Positions 19,826-28,728 are shown, counted from the first letter of the stretch. The stretch: DNA of 64,000 bases from Yersinia frederiksenii ATCC 33641 (GCF_000754805.1 NZ_KN150731.1:4836186-4900185), one strand, 5' to 3'. Notes: generated by a model from the sequence alone, not told the origin. Program-made: numbers and translations.

Positions 19826-21016
19826 TTACTTGCTATTAACTGAGGAGACCAGATTTGCCAGATACTTATCGGTGATACGCTGGCGCAAGGTCAGGTTTTC
19901 TAGTGGTGGTACCGGCGTATAGTCATAATCGATATACAGTTTTCCGGCCTTCAGGGTTTCGGCGTCATTGGCTTCTTCGTCAAACCAGCAGCTTGCATCG
20001 ACGATATAGCCGTTAGTTTTCAGCTCGCGAAACTTGGCATTGATGCCATCCACGATGTCGCGAATTAGTGTGGCGGTGACAGGTTTATCCACCGCCCATA
20101 TATGCCCCTTGGCCATGGTGTCGGCGATAACCTGTGCGGTGCGGGTATAGTTCTCAAACAGGAATAGCGGGTCATCCGAGCAGGTACGGTTGCCCCAAAA
20201 ACGGAAACCATCTTTGCGGATCAGCGTGGTGATACCGGATTCATTGAGCAGGTCGGCATCAGTACCCGGTTCCTGTAAATCCCAGAATACCGAGGAGCTG
20301 ATACCGGTGACGCCATTGACACCGACGTTAGACAGCGTTTTGTGCCAGCCTTGTTCTTGGTCGATCTTGGCTCGCAGACCGAGTGCGCGAGCGGTGGCGT
20401 AGGCAATAGTTGTCGTGTTAGTCACAGTATTCCATGCCAGAAAATCCGGCCATATCACCATTAGCTCACGCTGACTGAAATTCTTGCGGTAGGCCATGGC
20501 CTCTGAAACCGTCTTGCAGCCCCATGCACTGATATAGCCAAAGGCACGTAGTTTCTGGCAAATTGGTGTCAGTGCGACAGCTACCTCTTTGTTATCCAGC
20601 CCCGGTACACCGAGAATACGGGGTTTAACGCCAGTGACTGCCTCGGCGGTAAGCAGTGCTTTCAGCCCGGTGTATTTGCCGTTTTCGTCAGTGGTGCCGA
20701 TGATGTTGGATACCGTCTGCGCAAAGGCTGCATCTTCATCGTCGCCGCTGCCTTCTTCCACCCGCACCACTACAATGACCGGTTTTGACTGGTCAGCAAT
20801 AGCCTGAAGGGCTGCGGCAAGGGTGCCTTTTTTCCCGGCTTTTGCGATGGCGCTCTGTACATTGGTAATTAACACCGGCTCATTGAGGGGGAATGTTGCT
20901 GCATCTGCATCGCTGGCCGTGCAGACCATACCGACAATCGCGGTTGAAACAGTAGAAATGACACGGGTGCCGTCGTTGATTTCGATGACTTGTACGCCGT
21001 GGTGATAGTCACTCAT
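19826..21016 (-). CDS. FI: Tail sheath protein gpFI
   Basis: The 396-residue contractile sheath protein starts MSDYHHGVQVIEINDGTR, as in P2 FI. It contains GVNGVTGISSSVFWDLQEPG and the sheath C-terminal region TPVPPLENLTLRQRITDKYL. It surrounds the FII tube and drives DNA injection on contraction. It is the first gene of the late tail operon FI-FII-E-T-U-D; a candidate Ogr motif lies 83 bp upstream. Confidence 0.97.
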   Translation of the reverse strand: MSDYHHGVQVIEINDGTRVISTVSTAIVGMVCTASDADAATFPLNEPVLITNVQSAIAKAGKKGTLAAALQAIADQSKPVIVVVRVEEGSGDDEDAAFAQTVSNIIGTTDENGKYTGLKALLTAEAVTGVKPRILGVPGLDNKEVAVALTPICQKLRAFGYISAWGCKTVSEAMAYRKNFSQRELMVIWPDFLAWNTVTNTTTIAYATARALGLRAKIDQEQGWHKTLSNVGVNGVTGISSSVFWDLQEPGTDADLLNESGITTLIRKDGFRFWGNRTCSDDPLFLFENYTRTAQVIADTMAKGHIWAVDKPVTATLIRDIVDGINAKFRELKTNGYIVDASCWFDEEANDAETLKAGKLYIDYDYTPVPPLENLTLRQRITDKYLANLVSSVNSK

Positions 21017-21098
21017 CCGTTTAACTCCGTGGTTAAGAGATGAGTGTTATTGTCCGGTTAGCTTTTAAGGACGTCTATTTATCTGGGTTGGTTAAGGT

Positions 21099-21110
21099 CT
21101 GACACAACAG
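21099..21110 (-). promoter_or_regulatory. Candidate Ogr-binding motif of the FI late promoter
   Basis: CTGACACAACAG (minus strand CTGTTGTGTCAG) recurs at 31988-31999, and with one base missing at 25561-25571. These three places are where P2 has its activated late promoters. This is inference from repetition and position. Confidence 0.55.
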
Positions 21111-21145
21111 CAAGAATAAGAAACGCGGGCAACTGCCCGCCTGAA

Positions 21146-21724
21146 TTACGCCGGTTGTTTCGGCCAATTAATATCCGGTGCCGCTGATATATCTAGCTGA
21201 TTAAGCTGAACTCGATATTTACGCCATGCTACTAACTCAGTTTCGGCGGTTGAGGTGGACATATCAAACTCAATACTGTCTTTGAGGATTTCAATTTGAG
21301 TATTGGCCTCCTCCAGCAAAATACTTTTCTTTTGCCTTGCTTCGGCTAAGTAATATTGTTTTTCCGCCTCACTGTCTTTAACCCATTTAGTGCCATTCCA
21401 TCGGTCAAATGAACTGGAGGGGGCCAGTAGAGTGGTATTTTCTGGTAGCGAGCCAAGCTGATTGATGGTCTGTGGCTCACCGGTTTGCGTGCTGTAAATC
21501 TCGGTTTGGCGATGGTCTTCGACATATTCCCATTGCTGGGTTTCTTCATTAAAAATAACTGCATATCCCTTTTTAGCGAGCAAAGGTTTTATTTCCGTGC
21601 AGGATGCGGGTAGCCCAGTATAGGGAGCAATATAGTAATCACTTTCCCCAACATATTCTTTAGTCTCATAGTGATAATTAAAAACAGTAACAATCTGTTC
21701 TTTGTCAGACATGACAAAAGCCAT
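21146..21724 (-). CDS. G: Tail fibre assembly protein gpG
   Basis: The 192-residue protein has the caudoviral tail-fibre-assembly (Tfa) look: an N-terminal region with YIAPYTGLPASCTEIKP and a C-terminal half with a helical AEARQKKSILLEEANTQIEI motif and ALDxxDISAAPDINWP-like end. Tfa proteins chaperone trimerisation of the fibre tip. It begins 2 nt after the H stop. It is shorter in similarity to P2 G than the core genes are, as expected for a host-range module. Confidence 0.88.
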   Translation of the reverse strand: MAFVMSDKEQIVTVFNYHYETKEYVGESDYYIAPYTGLPASCTEIKPLLAKKGYAVIFNEETQQWEYVEDHRQTEIYSTQTGEPQTINQLGSLPENTTLLAPSSSFDRWNGTKWVKDSEAEKQYYLAEARQKKSILLEEANTQIEILKDSIEFDMSTSTAETELVAWRKYRVQLNQLDISAAPDINWPKQPA

Positions 21725-21726
21725 GA

Positions 21727-23007
21727 TTATGCAGCCCTCACAATGTAGTTAAATGCCATATTGACGGGACGGTTTTCATAGGCGGTAGGGACTACACGAG
21801 AGGCATCAAATCTCTTGGTTGTTGCTCCATTACCACCACTATTATTGGCATGGTGTCCAAAAGCATTACCTTCCTGATAGAACGCTCCTCCACAGCCATT
21901 CCAATATGAGTTACCGGCCAGATTTTGTATGTAGAATCCGGTAATGTTCCTGATGGCATCCCCCTGAAAACTGAGCAATGTACGACTACCATCAAGGTTG
22001 CGCCCATTGTCCCAACCACGAATAAACATACCGCGCAAGTCTGGTAGTACACCGCTCGGATAGGCTAGCGCCAATTGTGGGCAATGTACTTTATCAAACG
22101 CCTGACCGTTACAAATTATCCAACCTGCTGGCGGTATAGCTAATGGCCACGGCAATGGAATACCGACAGGTAAATTATCTTGCGCACGTAAATAACGAGC
22201 ATCACTTTCAGCTTTGTTGTAAACCTCAATATTCTGTACAAACAGTGTCTTATTGGGGATATCAGAACCATTACTGTCTTTCGTCAACTTAGTACCAAGA
22301 GCGTCCGCCAGTGCCTTTAGGGTGCCAAGTTCAACCGGAACGTTGCCTTTCAGAAGGCTAATCCCTGTATGCACAAACTCAGTGGTAGCAATTTGCTGAT
22401 TATTGGTGTCTTGTGCTGGCGTGGGTGCTGTTGGTATACCCGTCAGAGTGGGGCTGTGTTTGAACGCATATTGGTTATGCGGATTGGCGGCATCAATATG
22501 CTTTTTCAGTAAAGTATCGGCGTACTGTTTAACTTCAATGATTTTATTATCTACATATTGGCGAGTTGCCAGCACCACTGACGGATCAATTTTTAACTCC
22601 ACTGCACTGGCACTGGAAACAATTAAAATCATTCGAATGGTTTGAGTTCGGCCACTCCCCTCCTGTAACAATGGTTTGTATGTTTCAGGGCAGTTTGCGA
22701 CGGCAATTAACATTCCTTCACTGTCAAACAGACCGATTTCACGAATAAACCAGCCGCCCTCATTTTCGGGAATAACCTGCTCAACAATAATCTGATTTAT
22801 ATTTTGCGGGTCAATTGAGAGCATATTAACTGCGCCTCGCCTGACTTCATTTATCAGTGTTGTTTGTTCTGGATTTGGAGTTACCGCCTTTCCGCCACCA
22901 TCCCCGACAGACATATGGGTAATCTTTAACGTTGTCCCTAATGCTGTCGCATTGGCCAACCGGGCCGCACCCTGATTCGTCAAAATTGCAAAATATTTCG
23001 TAGTCAT
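21727..23007 (-). CDS. H: Tail fibre protein gpH
   Basis: The product has 426 residues. Its N-terminal half is P2 H-like and attaches to the baseplate (ITHMSVGDGGGKAVTPNPEQ, PENEGGWFIREIGLFDSEGM). The C-terminal part is a tail-collar type domain (NLPVGIPLPWPLAIPPAGW, DLRGMFIRGWDNGRNLDGS). It is clearly shorter than P2 gpH (over 600 residues), so the shaft is reduced and the receptor-binding tip differs. ATG 23007 matches the family start (MTTKYFAILTNQGAARLA); ATG 23019 would overlap the I stop and is also possible. Confidence 0.92.
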   Translation of the reverse strand: MTTKYFAILTNQGAARLANATALGTTLKITHMSVGDGGGKAVTPNPEQTTLINEVRRGAVNMLSIDPQNINQIIVEQVIPENEGGWFIREIGLFDSEGMLIAVANCPETYKPLLQEGSGRTQTIRMILIVSSASAVELKIDPSVVLATRQYVDNKIIEVKQYADTLLKKHIDAANPHNQYAFKHSPTLTGIPTAPTPAQDTNNQQIATTEFVHTGISLLKGNVPVELGTLKALADALGTKLTKDSNGSDIPNKTLFVQNIEVYNKAESDARYLRAQDNLPVGIPLPWPLAIPPAGWIICNGQAFDKVHCPQLALAYPSGVLPDLRGMFIRGWDNGRNLDGSRTLLSFQGDAIRNITGFYIQNLAGNSYWNGCGGAFYQEGNAFGHHANNSGGNGATTKRFDASRVVPTAYENRPVNMAFNYIVRAA

Positions 23008-23011
23008 TGGT

Positions 23012-23617
23012 TTACACATTCAGTGAGTCAATTAAATGTATAGCTGATGCAGGGAAGAACTCGCCTCCGACGGTGATTGCATCCGCTATATAGGGATAGA
23101 TGGTCAGCGTTTCGCCGTGATAACAGAGTGCACCGACAAATAAGCTACCGGTTGAACTTAGACTGATATTAAGGCCAATCAGGTGACGGCTTGCCGGTTT
23201 GGCGTCATTAATTAAAAGCTCGAGCACCTGATACATTTCGTCAGTAATACCACTGTCGAGCACTCCGATAACGAGGCGAAAAGTGCCGGGTTCCTCGTTA
23301 AGCTGCCACCACTCTTTAACCTCAATCAGATAGCCAAGCGGTTCAACTGCCCGCTGCAATGCACTGATAGTGCCTTTGTGTTGATGGATAAAAAATGAGG
23401 ATGCAATAACATGGCGTTTAGTCGCTTCCGACCAGTTAAAATCCCACCGGTCAACCGACAGCGCCCATGCCAAATAAGGTAACAGTGCGACAGGACATCG
23501 CTGCGGATCCCACAATGTACGCAGTGGCACTGACACACGGGTAATTTCAGCCGCCGCTTTTGCTGTCGCCACCTCCAGTACCGACGAACCCACGGGCAAC
23601 AAGCGATTATCACTCAT
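23012..23617 (-). CDS. I: Baseplate / tail protein gpI
   Basis: The 201-residue protein matches the P2 gpI family (RTLWDPQRCPVALLPYLAWA, SVDRWDFNWSEATKRHVIAS). gpI is a wedge-type baseplate component. It overlaps the end of J by 8 nt and lies just before H in the V-W-J-I-H-G operon. Confidence 0.95.
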   Translation of the reverse strand: MSDNRLLPVGSSVLEVATAKAAAEITRVSVPLRTLWDPQRCPVALLPYLAWALSVDRWDFNWSEATKRHVIASSFFIHQHKGTISALQRAVEPLGYLIEVKEWWQLNEEPGTFRLVIGVLDSGITDEMYQVLELLINDAKPASRHLIGLNISLSSTGSLFVGALCYHGETLTIYPYIADAITVGGEFFPASAIHLIDSLNV

Positions 23618-24518
23618 CCGTCCCCCCTACGGTGATCGTGTATTCAGTACAATAAGATGCCTGGTATTTATCGAGCACAATGTCATGGGCTGGCGAAGCC
23701 AGTTCCACACGCTGTACTCCTTCGACGTGAAGCACTGCATGGATGGCAGACAGGCGAATATCCCTCCCGATCCGATGCTGCGAACGGATATAGGTTTTGA
23801 GTTGTTGCTCTGCCGCTTGTCTAATGGGTTCTTGCTCGGGGCCGGGGTAAAAATATAACGTCGCATTAATCTGATATGGCACAATCTTGGCGCTCTGGAC
23901 TGTTATACGGTCGCCCACCGGGCGCACGTCATCAGCATTGAGCGTTTTTTCTACAGCAGCCAGTAGATCAGAATTAGCGGTGCCGTCACCCTCACGTGAT
24001 AGCACAGTAATCGTCACACAAGCAGGGGTAGGACTGACCACAGAAATATCCGCAACACGCCCGTCAGCGCTGCGACCATGATACTCATAAGCCTCGACTG
24101 GTCCCGCCACACTCAGCCCCTCGAATGCCTGCTGTGCTCGCAGACGTAAATCGGTGTCAGACTCCATCACTGCCGGTGTGGGTGGAATAGTGGTGTTATC
24201 TGCCGGGGTGATGGTAAGCCGTTCGGTATTGTTGTTTGCCGCCATCACGTCAAGATCATGACCAACGGCATAGGCCAGCATATTGGCGCGGGCCGCTTCG
24301 TTGACTCGCTGACGCCAGATAACCTCACGATAAGCATTTTCTTCAAGGAGTTTGGTCAGCGGTTCTGACTCCAGTGCTAGCGTGCGTGCAACGGCTTCCT
24401 GCTGTTCTTCGGGGAACAGAGAAATCAGTGTCGCTTTGCGCTCGGTGAGAATGGTTTCGAAATCAAGCTTCTCTACCACATCCGGCGCGGGGAGCTGGTT
24501 CAGGTCGATAATCGGCAT
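23610..24518 (-). CDS. J: Baseplate assembly protein gpJ
   Basis: The 302-residue baseplate J-family protein contains ARANMLAYAVGHDLDVMAAN and DTDLRLRAQQAFEGLSVAGP, both typical of the family. gpJ forms the outer edge of the baseplate wedge. It begins 4 nt after W and overlaps I. Confidence 0.96.
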   Translation of the reverse strand: MPIIDLNQLPAPDVVEKLDFETILTERKATLISLFPEEQQEAVARTLALESEPLTKLLEENAYREVIWRQRVNEAARANMLAYAVGHDLDVMAANNNTERLTITPADNTTIPPTPAVMESDTDLRLRAQQAFEGLSVAGPVEAYEYHGRSADGRVADISVVSPTPACVTITVLSREGDGTANSDLLAAVEKTLNADDVRPVGDRITVQSAKIVPYQINATLYFYPGPEQEPIRQAAEQQLKTYIRSQHRIGRDIRLSAIHAVLHVEGVQRVELASPAHDIVLDKYQASYCTEYTITVGGTDE

Positions 24519-24522
24519 GGTT

Positions 24523-24870
24523 TCAACTCACAGGAAGGGTTAACAAAAGACTTTCGCCCGTTTCAGCATGTTGGCCAGTCAAGTTGACCACCATCTGACC
24601 GTTAAACCGGCGTTCTGTGGTCACCGAGGTCAACTTTACGCGCGGTTCCCATTTGAGGATCGCCATGTAACAAGCCACCTTGATTTGCAGCTCAAGGGCG
24701 GGAGTTTGCGGCTGGTCAATCATCGAAGACAGCAACGAGCCATAATCACGGCGCATCACTCGTGAGCCAATGGGTGTAAGCAAAATATCACTCACACTTT
24801 GACGAATATGCTCTGCATCGGTGATCGCCCGACCCGTGGTGCGACTGATACCGATGTAACCTGCGGTCAT
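24523..24870 (-). CDS. W: Baseplate wedge protein gpW
   Basis: The 115-residue gp25-like protein has IGISRTTGRAITDAEHIRQS and LTPIGSRVMRRDYGSLL, close to P2 gpW. The start overlaps the V stop by 4 nt (ATGA). Confidence 0.95.
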   Translation of the reverse strand: MTAGYIGISRTTGRAITDAEHIRQSVSDILLTPIGSRVMRRDYGSLLSSMIDQPQTPALELQIKVACYMAILKWEPRVKLTSVTTERRFNGQMVVNLTGQHAETGESLLLTLPVS

Positions 24871-25502
24871 AGTGGCGCTCCTGTTGTGCCGCCGCTGTCG
24901 ACTGGATGTTGGTGGGTATGCAACACTTTGCCGTTTGACGACAATGAACCGCCGCTATGTTCAATATTGCCGCTCATCTTGCCGCCTTTTTGTACCTCCA
25001 GTGAGCCAGTAATCAGCGTATTGGTGCAAATCACTTCGGGGGAATCGAGAGTAATGCAGATTGATGCACTAACCCGTACCTCTGGCGCGGAGGCGATAAG
25101 AGTTTGCGATGCGCTGATATCGGCGGTTTTAATGCCGCACACCTTCAGGGCGCTGGTTTTCGGTTCATACTCAATAATGGCACCGTCAGGGAAAGCCAGA
25201 TGCAGGGCATCCGCCGATTCCGAAGGTGCGGGATGGTCATCAGAAAAAATCCCCGGCAACACAAAAGCCGTATCAAGTTCACCACCGACAGCCAAAATTA
25301 ATACCTGCTCACCCACCGATGGAGCCCACCATGTGCGAGAACGTCCAGCGCGGTGAGTCAGCCACTGGAGCCAGTCGGTTTTAATGCCGCCAGTCTGCAC
25401 GCGGCAGCGGCCAGCAATCAGGTCGGTTTCAACAATCACGCCAGTGCGGATCATATTGCGCAGCATGCGGGCAAGTTCTTGAATATTTGTGAGTGTGTTC
25501 AT
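24867..25502 (-). CDS. V: Baseplate spike protein gpV
   Basis: The 211-residue protein is the membrane-piercing tail spike. It has an OB-fold N-terminal domain (AGRCRVQTGGIKTDWLQWLT, GRSRTWWAPSVGEQVLILAV) and a beta-helical C-terminus ending KVLHTHQHPVDSGGTTGAPL. The HTHQH stretch corresponds to the iron-binding HxH tip known in P2 gpV. ATG 25502 matches the P2 start MNTL; the frame extends to a TTG at 25568 without support. A late-promoter motif lies 59 bp upstream. Confidence 0.95.
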   Translation of the reverse strand: MNTLTNIQELARMLRNMIRTGVIVETDLIAGRCRVQTGGIKTDWLQWLTHRAGRSRTWWAPSVGEQVLILAVGGELDTAFVLPGIFSDDHPAPSESADALHLAFPDGAIIEYEPKTSALKVCGIKTADISASQTLIASAPEVRVSASICITLDSPEVICTNTLITGSLEVQKGGKMSGNIEHSGGSLSSNGKVLHTHQHPVDSGGTTGAPL

Positions 25503-25560
25503 AACGGAGAGGATGCCGGTGTGGTCATTCGATGGCAACGTGATGCCATTGGGCAGTAAA

Positions 25561-25571
25561 CTACACAACAG
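25561..25571 (-). promoter_or_regulatory. Candidate Ogr-binding motif of the V late promoter
   Basis: CTACACAACAG differs from the FI and O/P motif CTGACACAACAG by one deleted base. It sits 59 bp before the V start, where P2 has its PV promoter. Confidence 0.45.
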
Positions 25572-25621
25572 GTTGTTGTTACGGCGTTTTGAAAGCTGAA
25601 TAATTTGAAAAGGAATCCAAG

Positions 25622-26392
25622 ATGTTTGATTTTATTGGCAGTGGAATTGATGGTCTTTATAAAATACTTTGGTTGATTATTATCTTGTATCTTGTTGTGT
25701 CAGGAGGCATTGGTTATCTACTCCGATTAATATCTAAACCGCTTAAAGTCGACTTTACTGACAGAATTATAAAAAATCTGGATAGCGATTTCCTAGACTT
25801 GCAATTACTTCGGCTTTACCACGGCATTAATGTTCTCAACAAGAAAGACGCGAGGCTGGTATCTAAAGCCATAAACAAAGGAATTCTATCTGAAAAAAGC
25901 TTCAGATTTCTTTCTTTTGCTCCTCCGATAGGAAAATTCAAACACGGCAAAGCTGAAATTGCTCTCTATGTAGCGTTTATTTTACTCTTTTTTGCATCTA
26001 TTCTCATAGTCTGCAACTCCGTAAAAACATACAAATATGATTATGCTTCGTTTAATACAGGTAATGAACGCGCCCTTATCTCCGAAATTTATGTCTACGA
26101 CCCAGAAAGCAACGAATATCTCAATGCGAAACAATGTAGGGAACTTACAACCGCTACAAATAAGAAAATTCTAATATCAGCATGCGGCAACCTTCTTACA
26201 AAAGATCCCGCAGAGAAAAGAGAACTAATGACTGCAATAGAAAATAACAATTCGTCATTCATTGCGGCGATGATACTAATTGTATTGCTCTTTATAATTA
26301 CGTCATTTTTAACTCTTGGTTATGTGATTTACTTTGATACTAACAATAAGTTTATTGATTTTAAAAACAATGAGGAAAGACGTTTTGAATGA
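25622..26392 (+). CDS. Unrecognised three-helix membrane protein inserted between tail genes V and S
   Basis: The 256-residue protein is on the opposite strand to the late operon. It has a membrane segment near residues 14-34, a cytoplasmic-looking basic region, a second helix near 113-132, an exported-looking loop (about 133-210) with two cysteines, and a third helix near 213-236. AAAGGA lies about 8 nt before the ATG. The gene is AT-rich and rich in A-ending codons, unlike its neighbours. P2 has no gene here, so this is added cargo. A superinfection-exclusion or defence role would suit the location but is only inference; a resemblance to DUF6216-type phage proteins is possible but unproven. 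Confidence 0.8.
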   Translation: MFDFIGSGIDGLYKILWLIIILYLVVSGGIGYLLRLISKPLKVDFTDRIIKNLDSDFLDLQLLRLYHGINVLNKKDARLVSKAINKGILSEKSFRFLSFAPPIGKFKHGKAEIALYVAFILLFFASILIVCNSVKTYKYDYASFNTGNERALISEIYVYDPESNEYLNAKQCRELTTATNKKILISACGNLLTKDPAEKRELMTAIENNNSSFIAAMILIVLLFIITSFLTLGYVIYFDTNNKFIDFKNNEERRFE

Positions 26393-26395
26393 GCA

Positions 26396-26842
26396 TTAAC
26401 TTAACATTCTAATTATTTCATCCTCTATCAGTTCGGTATCACCATTATTAAACCCGAGTAATTTACGCTCGGGATATTCCACTGCGGTACTGTTGCGACC
26501 CGGTTTATCCTTTAGGCCATATTGATGAACCCGCGCGATACGCTGTACCTTGCTGGTAAACTCCACCACGGCAGCATTGTCATCGCCTTTGGCTTTCATA
26601 AAGCGGTTGGTATGCAATTTTGCGAACATTTCCCGCTTAATGCGGCCTTTCTTCGCTTTGATCGGTTGGCGCTTTCGCGGAGCATAGGGCGTGCCATCCG
26701 GCGATTTTTGGGATTTGATTCTCTGCTGCTGACGTTGGCGCAGCTTCTTCGCAATTTCGACAGTCATACGGCGACGGCTTGCGGGTGATAGTGCAGCAAT
26801 CAGACCAGCCAACTTATCTTCAAATGGTTTAAATTCATTCAT
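26396..26842 (-). CDS. S: Tail completion protein gpS
   Basis: The 148-residue protein resembles P2 gpS (RQQQRIKSQKSPDGTPYAPR, VQRIARVHQYGLKDKPG). It is needed to finish tails and join them to heads. It overlaps R by 8 nt. Its stop lies 3 bp from the stop of the convergent cargo gene. Confidence 0.93.
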   Translation of the reverse strand: MNEFKPFEDKLAGLIAALSPASRRRMTVEIAKKLRQRQQQRIKSQKSPDGTPYAPRKRQPIKAKKGRIKREMFAKLHTNRFMKAKGDDNAAVVEFTSKVQRIARVHQYGLKDKPGRNSTAVEYPERKLLGFNNGDTELIEDEIIRMLS

Positions 26843-27302
26843 TCCACTGACTCACCAGTTCACCATTACTCCACATTTCTACCGGTCGCGTTATTGGTTC
26901 TGGTCGCGGTGGTTCCGGTATGTTTTGCACATGTAACGCGCCGTCAACCTCCCTGACAAGGGTACGCTCGGTCAGTAACAGGTTGATACTGACATCAATG
27001 CTATTGTCGTTATTGATATCGGTATACCATGTAAAGCCTTTTTTCTGGCCTTCATCGGTGGTCATAATATCGGGCTGATTTTCACGTAGCCATGCCATTA
27101 TCGGCACCAGCAGTAAATCAATATCACCAGTGAAATCCGTCACCACCATATTGAGAGTGTACTGTTTTTCAAATGACAGTGAGGCGGCCAGTGTGGCGGC
27201 AATTTTGCCGTTATCGACAAATAAACGCAGCATATCGGGATTGGTACGCAACACCGGCACAGCATCAGTGAGGGTTTTGCGCAAACTGTCGGGTTTCAAC
27301 AT
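26835..27302 (-). CDS. R: Tail completion protein gpR
   Basis: The 155-residue protein begins MLKPDSLRKTLTDAVPVLRT and contains NQPDIMTTDEGQKKGFTWYT, nearly identical to P2 gpR. It acts with S in tail completion. The start overlaps the end of lysC by 38 nt. Confidence 0.95.
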   Translation of the reverse strand: MLKPDSLRKTLTDAVPVLRTNPDMLRLFVDNGKIAATLAASLSFEKQYTLNMVVTDFTGDIDLLLVPIMAWLRENQPDIMTTDEGQKKGFTWYTDINNDNSIDVSINLLLTERTLVREVDGALHVQNIPEPPRPEPITRPVEMWSNGELVSQWNE

Positions 27303-27555
27303 CTAATTCATCCTGACATTGTTTAACAATCTCAACCTGTAACGCGCAACGTACGAGTGCATGCTCAAGCTGACGAATATCGGCACTCAAATCGCCGTTA
27401 GTTTTCGGGTCGCTGCCGGGCATCGGGCAAAGGCTGACTCTCGGGCATCCGCTGTAAACAATGACTGGCGGATGCGCAGGCGGGGCGTCGGTGCATCCGG
27501 CGCACAACATCAGGCAAATCAGTGCGGTACCAGCGGCGAAAGGTTTCGTTTTCAT
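27265..27555 (-). CDS. lysC: Outer-membrane spanin subunit LysC (Rz1-like)
   Basis: The 96-residue frame is nested in a different frame of lysB and runs past its end. It starts MKTKPFAAGTALICLMLCAG and has a lipobox cysteine in LMLCAGC, followed by a proline-rich stretch, as expected for an Rz1-type lipoprotein. Together with LysB it fuses inner and outer membranes in the last step of lysis. ATG 27555 is chosen so that the lipoprotein signal is at the N-terminus; the frame continues upstream to 27669. Confidence 0.85.
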   Translation of the reverse strand: MKTKPFAAGTALICLMLCAGCTDAPPAHPPVIVYSGCPRVSLCPMPGSDPKTNGDLSADIRQLEHALVRCALQVEIVKQCQDELDVETRQFAQNPH

Positions 27556-27823
27556 TGAGTAATCTTGTGATGGTTTGTTCACGCTGTGCTGCCAGTTTTC
27601 CAGCGGCGTCAAGCTGTTGTCGTAGGGTAATCTGTGCTCTCTCATTTTTATCAGCTCGGTTGGCAGCAACGTTAAGCTGATTTTTCAGCATGCTAATCGT
27701 GTTTTTTTGCTCATTGGCGACGCAATTAGCTCTCTCAAGCGACCTGCTTAGATTGCCGTTCTCATCACGCAGCCATAACACACCGAACACGGCCAGAATC
27801 AGTAATACGATTACTGTTTTCAT
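27398..27823 (-). CDS. lysB: Inner-membrane spanin subunit LysB (Rz-like)
   Basis: The 141-residue protein has an N-terminal membrane anchor (TVIVLLILAVFGVLWL) and a long periplasmic coiled coil (about 25-95, LERANCVANEQKNTISMLKN). This is the layout of Rz-type spanins and of P2 LysB. Its start overlaps the endolysin stop by 4 nt, and lysC is embedded in its 3' half. Confidence 0.9.
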   Translation of the reverse strand: MKTVIVLLILAVFGVLWLRDENGNLSRSLERANCVANEQKNTISMLKNQLNVAANRADKNERAQITLRQQLDAAGKLAAQREQTITRLLNENETFRRWYRTDLPDVVRRMHRRPACASASHCLQRMPESQPLPDARQRPEN

Positions 27824-28329
27824 TGTGTTCCCTTAAGACAATAAGCGCGTTCACGCTGGCGGCGATTCTCCAGCCCTTTACTTTTGACTCCATTGACATA
27901 TACCCAGCGAGATAGTTGATCACATGCCTGTTCCCATTGTCGGCGTTTTAGATACGAAACCAGCGTCGAGCGACAGGCGGCTGCCGTACCGACGTTAAAC
28001 GAAAAACTAACAAGTGCATCGTAAACCGGCTGCGGCATGTCTACTGGCACACAGGTTGCCAGTTGTTGCTCAACATGGAGAACATCGGCGACTAAATTTT
28101 CCGCCGCATCACGCTCGGTAATATCTCTTTTAGGTACAACTCCAGCAGTGTGACCAATACCTGATGTCCAGACTCCCGCGCTGCATTGATAGGGCCGCAG
28201 ACGACATCCCTCAAGATCGGCGAGCAGGGTAAGGCCTTCCGGCGAGGTATGTAGCAAATGAAAATCAGGCATCAATACCGTCAACGCCAGCACCACACCG
28301 ACACTGCAACGTTTAACGATTGAATTCAC
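27820..28329 (-). CDS. SAR endolysin (GH24 lysozyme-like), gpK position
   Basis: The 169-residue muramidase has a weakly hydrophobic N-terminal segment (about 8-22) typical of a signal-anchor-release (SAR) domain. The catalytic triad has the spacing E-8-C-5-T in LEGCRLRPYQCSAGVWT, a cysteine variant known among SAR lysozymes where others have Asp. Several other cysteines suggest disulphide-controlled activation. It degrades peptidoglycan after release from the membrane. It replaces the gpK endolysin of P2 itself and lies between holin and spanins. Confidence 0.9.
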   Translation of the reverse strand: MNSIVKRCSVGVVLALTVLMPDFHLLHTSPEGLTLLADLEGCRLRPYQCSAGVWTSGIGHTAGVVPKRDITERDAAENLVADVLHVEQQLATCVPVDMPQPVYDALVSFSFNVGTAAACRSTLVSYLKRRQWEQACDQLSRWVYVNGVKSKGLENRRQRERAYCLKGTQ

Positions 28330-28522
28330 GGGTCACCCCTTCATTAAGCCCCATAGATCTGAGGTAATTAAAGGTTTTGCGGCGATACCAGAAATTAACC
28401 AGCGCGGTAAAAATGGCGCAGCTCCCACCGATATAGAGTGCAAATCTATCTGGCGTCTGTGTGCCGAACCATGCAAGTGCTACTGATAACCAGTAAGTAA
28501 TAAATGTGCTGATCTTCTCCAT
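28313..28522 (-). CDS. Holin (two-helix)
   Basis: The 69-residue protein has two predicted membrane helices (ISTFITYWLSVALAWFG and FALYIGGSCAIFTALVNFWY) and a charged, basic tail, as in class II holins. It lies directly before the endolysin and overlaps it by 17 nt. It differs from P2 gpY and looks like the HP1-type holin family. ATG 28522 is preferred over GTG 28534, which would overlap the X stop. Confidence 0.82.
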   Translation of the reverse strand: MEKISTFITYWLSVALAWFGTQTPDRFALYIGGSCAIFTALVNFWYRRKTFNYLRSMGLNEGVTREFNR

Positions 28523-28524
28523 TG

Positions 28525-28728
28525 TCAGTCCCACAGGTTTACAGTCTCTGTGACAGGTGAGGTTTGAACATCTGGCAGTTCAACGGCAGTGCCATGCGGT
28601 AGCACCGCCCCAAGTTCTGCCAGCCCCGGATTAGCGGCGAGCACCGTTTCAAATACTCCCTCGGTGCGCCCGTAATATCGAGCGCAAATGAGGTCAAGGG
28701 TATCGCCTTGTTGTGCCATGATTTGCAT
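28525..28728 (-). CDS. X: Tail protein gpX
   Basis: The 67-residue LysM-like protein aligns with P2 gpX (AANPGLAELGAVLPHGTAVE, TETVNLW at the end). gpX is an essential small tail protein. It overlaps L by one base. Confidence 0.95.
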   Translation of the reverse strand: MQIMAQQGDTLDLICARYYGRTEGVFETVLAANPGLAELGAVLPHGTAVELPDVQTSPVTETVNLWD

